The notes beneath the pieces are model-generated. The model was given only the letters and a program-made list of their open reading frames with translations, did not search any database and was not told the origin of the DNA. Positions 57,887 through 64,000 of a stretch of 64,000 nt of DNA are shown piece after piece; the stretch's first letter is position 1; every line of letters begins with the position of its first letter. The stretch is from CAVVYW01 sp963752605 (GTDB lineage: Bacteria > Actinomycetota > Thermoleophilia > Solirubrobacterales > 70-9). Both the position numbers and the translations under genes were made by a program. The stretch covers positions 1 to 64,000 of the forward strand of contig CAVVYW010000005.1 of assembly GCA_963752605.1 (NCBI GenBank), read 5' to 3'.

Positions 57887-59013
57887 GCACGGAGACCACC
57901 GAGACCGGCAGGGCGCTGGCCCGGGTGGACGTCGGCGCGATCGAGCGCAACTGCCGCGTCCTGAAGCGGCATGCGAGGGACGCCGAACTCTGCGCCGTGG
58001 TCAAGGCAGACGGATACGGCCACGGCGCCGGGCCCACGGCGGCCGCGGCGATGCGCGGCGGCGCCTCCAGGCTCGCGGTCGCGGCGGCGGCCGAGGCCGA
58101 GGAGCTGCGGCTGCACTTCCCCGAAGCTCCCCTGTTCGTGATGGGCGCCCTGACCGAGTCCGAGCTCAGACAGGCGCTTGCCGCCGACGCCGACGTGGCC
58201 GTCTGGCGGGAGGGGTTTCGCGAGCTCTGCTCCCGTCTCGCCGGCGAGCTGGGGCTGACCGTCAGGGTCCACGTCAAGCACGACAGCGGCATGGGTCGGC
58301 TCGGTGAGCGCGATCCCGAGACCGTGGTCGAGCTGGCGCGGGCCTGTGCACAGGACGCAGGGCTGGAGCTCGCCGGCGTCTGGACCCACTTCGCGACCGC
58401 TGACGAGCAGGGCGACTCCTTCCTGGACGAGCAGCTCGACACCTTCCGCCCGGTCGCCGAGGAGGTGCGGGGGCTGGCGCCGGGCTGCATCGTCCATGCC
58501 GCCAACAGCGCCGCAACGCTGCGGGAGCCCGCGTCGCACTTCGACATGGTCCGCTGCGGGATCGCGATCTACGGGATGGATCCCTTCGGTGAGGATCCAG
58601 CCGCGAGGGAGCTCGAGCCCGCGATGGAGCTGCGCTCGCATGTCGCCGACGTGAAGCGCTTCGAGGCCGGGTCGAGCGCCGGCTACGGCAGGAGCTGGCG
58701 GGCGCCCGAGGACACCTGGATCGGGGTGCTGCCCGTCGGCTACGGCGACGGCGTTCGCCGCGGGCTCAGCAACAACGCCGAGGTGCTGGTCGGCGGGCAC
58801 CGCTATCCGCTGGTCGGCACCGTCTCCATGGACAACGTCACCATCGACCTCGGCCCGGAGACCGAGGTCCGGCAGGGCGACGAGGCCGTGCTGATCGGCC
58901 CCCAGGGCTCGGATCGGATCCTCGCCGAGGAGGTGGCGGCCCGGCTGGACACGATCAACTACGAGGTGACCTGCGGGATCTCCTCGCGAGTGCCTCGCGA
59001 CTTCCACCGATGA
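57883..59013 (+). CDS. alr: Alanine racemase
   Basis: 376 residues. PLP Lys41 in CAVVKADGYGHGA, HVKHDSGMGRLG, FDMVRCGIAIYGMDP, catalytic Tyr in SAGYGRSWRAPEDTWIGVLPVGYGDG in parts, and VSMDNVTIDLG. Makes D-Ala for peptidoglycan. Overlaps the upstream stop (ATGA). Confidence 0.95.
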   Translation: MSTETTETGRALARVDVGAIERNCRVLKRHARDAELCAVVKADGYGHGAGPTAAAAMRGGASRLAVAAAAEAEELRLHFPEAPLFVMGALTESELRQALAADADVAVWREGFRELCSRLAGELGLTVRVHVKHDSGMGRLGERDPETVVELARACAQDAGLELAGVWTHFATADEQGDSFLDEQLDTFRPVAEEVRGLAPGCIVHAANSAATLREPASHFDMVRCGIAIYGMDPFGEDPAARELEPAMELRSHVADVKRFEAGSSAGYGRSWRAPEDTWIGVLPVGYGDGVRRGLSNNAEVLVGGHRYPLVGTVSMDNVTIDLGPETEVRQGDEAVLIGPQGSDRILAEEVAARLDTINYEVTCGISSRVPRDFHR

Positions 59014-60446
59014 GCCGGCCCGCCTCGCTGTCAGACGCTCTATCTGAAGCGCACTCGATCGCGGCGGCGCGGACCGCCCTGGAGGAGGCCGAGGGGGACG
59101 CTTGGATCGTGGGCGGTGCCATTCGCGACGCCCTGCTGGGCGAGCCGGTGCGCGACGCGGACCTCGCGGTCGAGCCCGGGACCGAGGAGGCGGCGGCGAG
59201 GGCGATCGCAAAGGTCGCCGGGGGCTTCGCCTTTCCGCTCTCCGAGGAGCACGCGACTTGGCGAGCCGCGTCCAGCGCCGACGGCTGGCATGTGGACGTC
59301 GCGGCGCTTCGCGCGGCGACGATCGAGGCCGACCTCGCCGCCCGCGACTTCACGCTCAACGCCATCGCCGTTCCCCTCGCTGGTGGCGAGCTGATCGACC
59401 CCACCGGCGGCCTCCCGGATGCGGAGGCGCGAGTGCTACGGGCGGCCTCGAGCGAGGCGTTCGGCGAGGATCCGCTGCGCCTGATGCGGGCGGCCCGGCT
59501 CGGGGCGCGGCATGAGCTGAGCCTCGAGGCGGAGACCATCTCCCTGGCACGCGCGGCAGCTCCGCGGGCCGCGGAGCCGGCAGGGGAGCGTCAGTTCGCC
59601 GAGCTGCGAGGGATCGTCACCGGCCCCCGGCCTCCGCGTGGCCTGGAGCTGATGGACGAGCTCGAGATCACCGGAGTCGTGCTGCCGGAGCTGGAGGCAC
59701 TCCGCGGGGTGGTTCAGAATCCGAACCACCACCTCGACGTGCTCGGTCATACGCTCGCGGTCCTGGAGGAGTGGCTCACGATCGAGCGCGATCTCGACGC
59801 TTTCGCGGGCGATCTCGCCGGGGAGCTGAGGGAGTTCCTCGCCGAGCCGCTCGCCGACGAGCTGACCCGGGCCGGGGCGCTCCGGTTCGGCGCCCTCTTC
59901 CACGACCTCGGTAAGCCGGAGACGCGCGAGGAGGGATCCGGCCACGTCACCTTCATCGGCCACGACGAGGTCGGCGCCCGGATCACCGCCGAGATCTGCC
60001 GGCGCTTTCGGACCAGCCGCCGGCTCAGCGCCCAGCTCCAGGGGCTGGCCCGGCACCATCTCCGGCTCGGGTTCCTGATTCACCAGCGCCCGCTATCGCG
60101 GCGTGACGTGTACGCCTATCTGGAGGCGACCGGTCCCGTTGGGGTGGATGTGACGCTGCTCAGCGTCGCCGACCGCCTGGCCGCCAGGGGTACCGGCCCG
60201 ATCGCGGGGCCCGAGATGGTGGATGCCCACCTCGACCTCGCCCGGGAGATGCTGCCCGACGCGCTGGCCTGGCACCGTGAAGGTCCGCCGCGCCCGCCGA
60301 TCAGCGGAGACGAGCTCGCCAAGGAGCTGGGCCCGCTGCCCGGCCCCGAGATCGGCCGCCTGCTGGAGGAGCTGCGCGCCGCCAGCTTCGCCGGCGAGAT
60401 CTCGGATCGCGAGGATGCCCTGGCCCTCGCACGCGAGCTGCGCTAG
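59010..60446 (+). CDS. cca: CCA tRNA nucleotidyltransferase-like protein with HD domain
   Basis: 478 residues. Pol-beta head IVGGAIRDALLGEPVRDADLAVEPG in parts, ARDFTLNAIAVPLAGGELIDPTGGLPDAEARVLRAA in parts, FGEDPLRLMRAARLGAR; then an HD phosphohydrolase region ALFHDLGKPETREE with LARHHLRLGF. Adds or repairs CCA on tRNA 3' ends; class II. Overlaps the alr stop (ATGA); last gene of the run that begins at rplM. Confidence 0.92.
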   Translation: MSRPASLSDALSEAHSIAAARTALEEAEGDAWIVGGAIRDALLGEPVRDADLAVEPGTEEAAARAIAKVAGGFAFPLSEEHATWRAASSADGWHVDVAALRAATIEADLAARDFTLNAIAVPLAGGELIDPTGGLPDAEARVLRAASSEAFGEDPLRLMRAARLGARHELSLEAETISLARAAAPRAAEPAGERQFAELRGIVTGPRPPRGLELMDELEITGVVLPELEALRGVVQNPNHHLDVLGHTLAVLEEWLTIERDLDAFAGDLAGELREFLAEPLADELTRAGALRFGALFHDLGKPETREEGSGHVTFIGHDEVGARITAEICRRFRTSRRLSAQLQGLARHHLRLGFLIHQRPLSRRDVYAYLEATGPVGVDVTLLSVADRLAARGTGPIAGPEMVDAHLDLAREMLPDALAWHREGPPRPPISGDELAKELGPLPGPEIGRLLEELRAASFAGEISDREDALALARELR

Positions 60447-60555
60447 CCATTCCGTCCAGCCCCCACGCACGGGCCGCGTAACCCCCCGCTCGGTTCGTGC
60501 CGCTTACTGGGTTACCAAAGCACTACCCACACACAGCTAGGGAAGGTGTAATTCG

Positions 60556-61084
60556 ATGCGTAGGATCATCAGCGCCAGCGCAATGTGCGCACTGGCGATT
60601 GGTTTGGTCGTCGCCCCAGGCGCGATCGGGAAGGCCGGACCGAAGCAGGTGTCCGGCGGGGTGAGCGTGCTCGTCTCGCCGAACCCGGTCCCGTCCACCG
60701 CGACGAGCGTCACGGCCTCGGGCAACGTCGGGGCCAGCAGCAGCTGCCGCAAGGACCGCACCATCCGGTTCCAGTACGTGAACACGGCCACCGGCGCGGT
60801 TGAGCCTCTGGCCGTCACCACTGTGACCGGCCCGAACGGCGACTACAGCGCGACGCTGCCGAGGCCGGCTGCCCCGACGCCTCCGGCGACGCTCCCGCAG
60901 ACGTATGTGGTGCAGGCGACGGTCGACCAGGCGGACGCGCAGGGTCGGAAGCAAGAAGAAGGGCAAGAAGAAGAAGAGGGGCCGGCAGTTCATCTGCATG
61001 CAGGTTAGCTGGGCAGAGCTCGCCGGTCACGTTCTCGGCACCCCCGCCCCCTCCGGGCCCATAGCCGAGAGCATCATCAACTGA
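60556..61084 (+). CDS. Secreted protein with Lys-rich C-terminus, one apparent frameshift
   Basis: Signal peptide (RRIISASAMCALAIGLVVAPGAIG) and a beta-rich Ig-like region (GGVSVLVSPNPVPSTATSVTA, IRFQYVNTATGAVEPLAVT). The first frame ends 61008 in a non-protein-like Gln/Glu run. One base fewer near 60938-60942 gives RVGSKKKGKKKKRGRQFICM and a sensible C-terminus to a stop at 61084, just before a terminator. Length is 3n+1. SD-like GGGAAGG precedes the ATG. Function unknown. The 109-base gap upstream holds no recognised structure. Confidence 0.6.
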
Positions 61085-61099
61085 ACCATCAGCATCGAG

Positions 61100-61120
61100 C
61101 GGCCCGCCATCGGCGGGCCG
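61100..61120 (+). terminator. Intrinsic terminator
   Basis: CGGCCCGCC (61100-61108) and GGCGGGCCG (61112-61120) with loop ATC, followed by TTCGTTTG. It lies 15 bases after the corrected end of the secreted-protein gene, which supports that corrected end. Confidence 0.85.
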
Positions 61121-61144
61121 TTCGTTTGTCATAGCCTCCGCCCG

Positions 61145-61549
61145 ATGGCGGATTGCCTCTTCTGCGGGATCGTCGAGGGCTCGGTGCCGAGCCAGACGAT
61201 CGACTCCGACGAGCGTACGGTCGCCTTCATGGACATCAACCCGGCGACCCCGGGGCACGCGCTGGTGGTCCCGCGCGCCCACTCCGCGGATCTCCTGGAG
61301 ATCGAGCCCGATGACCTGTCCGCCTCGATCCTGGCGGCGCAGCGCCTCGCCAAGCGCATGAAGGAGAAGCTCGATGCGGACGGGATCAACGTCCTCAACG
61401 CGTGCGGCGCCGCCGCCTGGCAGACGGTGTTCCACTTCCACCTGCACGTGATCCCCCGCTACGAGGACGACCCGCTGAAGCTGCCGTGGGTGCCCGGCCC
61501 CGGGGACGAGGACGAGATCGCGGCGGCCGCCGAGAAGCTTCGAACTTAA
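61145..61549 (+). CDS. HIT-family nucleotide hydrolase
   Basis: 134 residues. CLFCGIVEGSVPSQTIDSDE with two Cys that may bind zinc, GHALVVPRAHSADLLEIE, and the histidine triad HFHLHVIPRYEDD. Typical HinT/Fhit-like purine nucleotide phosphoramidase or Ap4A-type hydrolase. TAGCCT at 61132-61137 is seven bases before the ATG, no SD: likely leaderless. Confidence 0.93.
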   Translation: MADCLFCGIVEGSVPSQTIDSDERTVAFMDINPATPGHALVVPRAHSADLLEIEPDDLSASILAAQRLAKRMKEKLDADGINVLNACGAAAWQTVFHFHLHVIPRYEDDPLKLPWVPGPGDEDEIAAAAEKLRT

Positions 61550-61560
61550 AGGAGAACGAG

Positions 61561-62361
61561 ATGGCTGAGGCAGAGACGAAGACGACACCGGTGAGGCTGG
61601 AGCGCGACGGCAACGTCGCGGTGATGGTGCTCGACAACCCGCCCCTGAACCTGTTCGGCATCGACGCCTGGCAGGCGCTGGTGGAGTGCATCGACGAGGT
61701 CGAGGGCTCGGACGCGAGGGCGCTCGTGTGGCGAGCGGAGGGCGACCTGTTCACTGGGGGCGCCGACGTCAACGGCTTCCAGCAGGTGGTCGACGAGGGC
61801 GGTGCAGACCGCTCCTTCGGCTCTCTGCTCACCGCCGCCCAGCGGCTGGAGGCGCTCGACATCCCGACGCTGGCGCTGGTCCACGGCCTGTGCCTCACGG
61901 CGGGGCTGGAGGTCTCCCTCGGCTGCGACATGCTCTGGGCGACGGAGGACGCGAGGTTCGGCCTGGTGGAGGCCGTGGTGGGACTGACGCCGGGTGCCGG
62001 CGGCACCCAACGCATGGCCGAGCGCGCCGGGCCCGCGCGGGCGGCCGAGTTCGTGATGAGCGGCGGCCTCTACGACGCGGCCACGCTGGAGCGGTGGAAC
62101 GTGGTCAACCGCGTCGTGGCCGACAAGGACGCGCTGATGGAGAAGGGCATGAAGTTCGCCCATCGCCTGGCCGACGGCCCCACCCTGGCGCACGGCGCCA
62201 CCAAGCGGATCATCCGCGCCTACCGCAAGGGCGGGGTGGAGGAGGCCGACGGCGTGACGGGCGACCAGTTCGCCGACCTCTTCGCCAGCGACGACCTGCA
62301 GAACGCCGTGAAGAGCTTCCTCGAGGAGGGGCCTGGCAAGGCCACCTTCGAGGGGCGCTGA
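61561..62361 (+). CDS. Enoyl-CoA hydratase/isomerase family protein
   Basis: 266 residues with SD AAAGGAG. Crotonase fold: VMVLDNPPLNLFGIDAW, the oxyanion segment FTGGADVNGF, LVHGLCLTAGLEVSLGCDMLWATEDARFG in parts, GLTPGAGGTQRMAERAGPARA. The Glu at the VEAVVGLTPGAGG position supports hydratase activity. Twelve bases after the HIT gene. Substrate unknown. Confidence 0.92.
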   Translation: MAEAETKTTPVRLERDGNVAVMVLDNPPLNLFGIDAWQALVECIDEVEGSDARALVWRAEGDLFTGGADVNGFQQVVDEGGADRSFGSLLTAAQRLEALDIPTLALVHGLCLTAGLEVSLGCDMLWATEDARFGLVEAVVGLTPGAGGTQRMAERAGPARAAEFVMSGGLYDAATLERWNVVNRVVADKDALMEKGMKFAHRLADGPTLAHGATKRIIRAYRKGGVEEADGVTGDQFADLFASDDLQNAVKSFLEEGPGKATFEGR

Positions 62362-63143
62362 CTACTTCTTCGGGCCCTTCACCTTGGCCTTGGGAGCCGG
62401 CTTGGTCTTCGTCTGACCCGGCGCGGGAGCTCTTGCCGTGGGCTGAGCCGCCCTTCCCCTTGGAGCCGCCGCTGCTGCCGCCGCCGGCGTTGGAGGATCC
62501 GCCGCCGTTGCCCTTGCCCGTTCGCCTTGCCCGGAGGCGTGCCGCCCTTGGCCGGCGACTTCGCGTGGCCGCGCTTCTTGCCCGGAGGCGTGCCGCCCTT
62601 GGCGGGAGACTTCGCGTGGCCGAGCTTCTTGCCCTTGCCCTCGTCGGTGCCGGCGTCATCGGCGGGCGTGTCGGTGTCGCCGGGCTTGGTCACCGGGGTG
62701 GCGTCGTCATCGCTCTTCTCGCCCTGGTTCGGCAGTTCCACCCCGACGCCCTCGAACGCGTCCTGTGCCGGGGTCGGAACCTTGACGCCCGCGACGGCGA
62801 GGCCCGCCATCAGCACCGGAATCAGCGCGACCGCCACGGCCACCCTGGCCACCAGCGCGAACCGAGACCGCGGACGGCGCTCGGGGATCGGGCTGGGGGC
62901 GGGCGTTTCGGCGAGCGCCGTGGACGTGCGCGCCGCCTCGGCCAGGCGCGGAACGAGTGTCCGCTCCAGCCCCTCGGGGGGCGCCTCCGATACCTGCTCA
63001 GGCAGCGCACGCATGAACGCGGCCACCTCGTCGAATTCGACGTGTCCCTCGACGGGAGCGCCCGCGAGCAGGCGCTCCTGATCGGTGTCACTCAATCGCC
63101 TCGGAAATCCCATGCCATTACCTAAAGCGGTACCTCGCCTCAT
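62361..63143 (-). CDS. Membrane partner (putative anti-sigma) of the ECF sigma factor, with repeats and two apparent frameshifts
   Basis: Cytoplasmic N-terminus (RLSDTDQERLLAGAPVEGHV, EFDEVAAFMRALPEQ), membrane helix (FALVARVAVAVALIPVLMAGLAVAG) and a long extracytoplasmic tail. The tail has two copies of a 17-residue unit GKKLGHAKSPAKGGTPP, then a Gly/Ser-rich region, then KTKPAPKAKVKGPKK. Reading it whole needs two opposite one-base shifts (about 62508-62526 and 62416-62436). Start is 63143, overlapping the sigma stop (ATGA), or ATG 63113. No ZAS zinc motif (HxxxCxxC) is visible, so anti-sigma function is inferred from position and topology. Confidence 0.65.
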
Positions 63144-63691
63144 AGGGGTACTCCCTCGCCCTCGAGCTCACGCCTGACGGCGGACAATCCGCGCCTCTGC
63201 AGGGCCTTCACCGCGCCCGGCCGCTTTCCGATCGTCTTCGCGACCTCCTCGACCGTGAGATCGCCGATCACCCGCAGCATCAGCACGCTGCGCTGGTCCT
63301 CCGTGAGGCAGCCCAGCAGGCGGTGCACCTCGTCCGCCCCGATTCGCGCCAGGGCCTCGTCGGCCGCGTCGTCGGCGCCTACGTCGGGCTCCGGCGGCTC
63401 CTCGACCAGGTCCATCGGGCGGCGCGCCGCGTACCGGCGGGCGTCGATCAGCCGGTGGTGGGCAATGGTGAAGACCCAGGCTCGAAACCGGCGCTCGTCG
63501 CCCTCGAAGCCCTCGATGTCGCGGGCGACCTGCAGGAACACCTCTCCGACGATGTTCTCGGGATCGGGCGCGGAGTTCGACCGCAGATAGCCGAGCACGG
63601 CCGGCGCCAGCTCGCGGAAGATCTCGGCCCAGGCCCCTTCGTCGCCGCCCCTGGCTGCGGCGAGCAATTCCTTGAACCGCTCCAGCGTCAT
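63140..63691 (-). CDS. ECF RNA polymerase sigma factor
   Basis: 183 residues from ATG 63691. Region 2: DEGAWAEIFRELAPAVLGYLRS, ENIVGEVFLQVARDIEGFEGDERRFRAWVFTIAHHRLIDARR in parts. Region 4: LARIGADEVHRLLGCLTEDQRSVLMLRVIGDLTVEEVAKTIGKRPGAVKALQRRGLSAVRREL in parts. Followed by a membrane partner gene; divergent from infA. The longer open frame upstream covers infA and is rejected. Confidence 0.92.
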   Translation of the reverse strand: MTLERFKELLAAARGGDEGAWAEIFRELAPAVLGYLRSNSAPDPENIVGEVFLQVARDIEGFEGDERRFRAWVFTIAHHRLIDARRYAARRPMDLVEEPPEPDVGADDAADEALARIGADEVHRLLGCLTEDQRSVLMLRVIGDLTVEEVAKTIGKRPGAVKALQRRGLSAVRRELEGEGVPL

Positions 63692-63700
63692 GCCTCGGGC

Positions 63701-63731
63701 GACGGTACCGCAGGAGATGCGGGACGGTACC
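63701..63731. repeat. Two direct GACGGTACC repeats in the sigma/infA divergent gap
   Basis: GACGGTACC occurs at 63701-63709 and 63723-63731, 22 bases apart, about two helical turns. The core GGTACC is palindromic. A third GGTACC lies at the sigma/partner junction (about 63129-63134). The second copy overlaps TACCCT (63728-63733), the likely -10 of infA. Could be a regulator site. Confidence 0.4.
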
Positions 63732-63743
63732 CTGCCCTGCCGC

Positions 63744-63962
63744 GTGGGTAAAGAAGAAAAGATCGAGATGGAGGGCGAGATCACCGAGGCCCTCCCCAAC
63801 ACGATGTTCCGGGTGAAGCTCGACAACGGCCACGAGGTGCTCGGCCACATCTCGGGCAAGATGCGCCGCCACTACATCCGGATCCTGCCGGGCGACCGGG
63901 TGAAGATCGAGCTCTCCCCGTACGACCTCGACCGCGGCCGCATCACCTACCGCTACAAGTAG
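63744..63962 (+). CDS. infA: Translation initiation factor IF-1
   Basis: 72 residues from GTG 63744. KEEKIEMEGEITEALPNTMF, VLGHISGKMRRHYIRILPGD and the C-terminal DLDRGRITYRYK are IF-1. It binds the ribosomal A site during initiation. TACCCT ends ten bases before the GTG and there is no SD, so it is probably leaderless. The longer frame upstream (from 63672) is not family-like. Confidence 0.96.
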   Translation: MGKEEKIEMEGEITEALPNTMFRVKLDNGHEVLGHISGKMRRHYIRILPGDRVKIELSPYDLDRGRITYRYK

Positions 63963-64000
63963 CGCGGTAACCTGCGTTCAGTCGAAGTAGGAGGGAACGG
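63963..64000 (+). promoter_or_regulatory. SD of the next gene beyond the window
   Basis: AGGAGGG at 63990-63996 lies at the very end, so a gene (in this context often rpmJ) probably starts just beyond 64000. No coding sequence is visible here. Confidence 0.5.

Noticed and set aside
57376..59211. Minus-strand frame of over 600 codons
   Set aside because: Antisense to nnrD and alr.
62520..62640. Short direct repeats considered as a CRISPR-like array
   Set aside because: Only two in-frame 51-base copies inside a coding tail; they encode a 17-residue protein repeat.
1..64000. tRNA, rRNA, insertion sequences, integrases, phage modules
   Set aside because: No tRNA T-arm/acceptor combination, rRNA segment, transposase or integrase motif was recognised while reading both strands; a tRNAscan/Infernal run would be needed to exclude them formally.

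Overview
The window is a gene-dense, GC-rich (roughly 70% by eye) bacterial chromosome segment with frequent GTG/TTG starts, ATGA/GTGA stop-start overlaps and many genes that lack a Shine-Dalgarno (SD) sequence. Gene content fits a high-GC actinobacterium, most likely class Thermoleophilia (Solirubrobacterales-like). This rests on a Rrf2-type regulator beside sufCSU, a CysO/CysM/Mec cysteine pathway, a deazaflavin (F420)-type oxidoreductase, a c-di-AMP riboswitch on an M23 peptidase gene and an rplM-rpsI-glmM-glmS-acpS-nnr-alr-cca run. The taxonomic call is inference. No rRNA, tRNA, CRISPR array, insertion sequence or prophage was recognised.

Layout. 1-13.1 kb: Fe-S assembly genes on the minus strand (Rieske protein and sufB at the left edge; Rrf2 regulator-sufC-sufS-sufU at 8.2-11.2 kb) enclose a plus-strand copper/envelope cluster (His-rich protein, CopC-CopD fusion, YcnI) and a LemA-DUF2207 pair; then MarR/HtpX and an F420-type oxidoreductase. 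13.2-23.4 kb: a split sulfur-carrier cysteine system (rhodanese, rhodanese-E1 fusion, CysO; then cysM, a QNG1-like gene, mec). It is interrupted by a partly decayed sugar/glycosyltransferase island (15.1-18.0 kb) and a polar amino-acid ABC transporter. 23.3-30.9 kb: minus-strand genes of uncertain function and a hydantoinase/oxoprolinase operon (hyuA-hyuB-hydrolase). 31-36.8 kb: nadB, a histone-deacetylase-family enzyme, an ArsR-SRPBCC-DUF1801 operon with a clear operator, a coiled-coil/HhH protein and an orphan Flp-type pilin. 36.9-47.4 kb: rph-rdgB-cation efflux, tldD-tldE, HU, pyrF, LysM, a D,D-carboxypeptidase, a PfkB kinase and a surface protein. 47.4-50.6 kb: guaB3-guaA behind a structured, terminated RNA. 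50.7-60.4 kb: M23 peptidase with a c-di-AMP riboswitch, divergent from the ribosomal protein/aminosugar/cell-wall operon. 60.5-64 kb: secreted protein, HIT, enoyl-CoA hydratase, ECF sigma with a membrane partner, and infA.

How the genes work together. Sulfur handling is the main theme: SufS/SufU/SufC/SufB build Fe-S clusters under a Cys-containing Rrf2 regulator. The rhodanese-E1 pair should load sulfur on CysO, CysM should use it to make cysteine, and Mec should release it. The predicted CysO carries nine residues after its Gly-Gly, so Mec may also have to mature it. A second theme is the cell wall (GlmM, GlmS, Alr, carboxypeptidase, LysM, M23) with c-di-AMP control.

Caveat. At least nine single-base indels interrupt otherwise well-conserved genes (sufB twice, the Rieske gene, the cation-efflux gene, a surface-protein gene, glmS, a secreted-protein gene, and the sigma-partner gene twice), several in homopolymers. 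Because essential genes are hit, sequence or assembly error is the simplest reading, and frameshifted genes are annotated here as whole genes.
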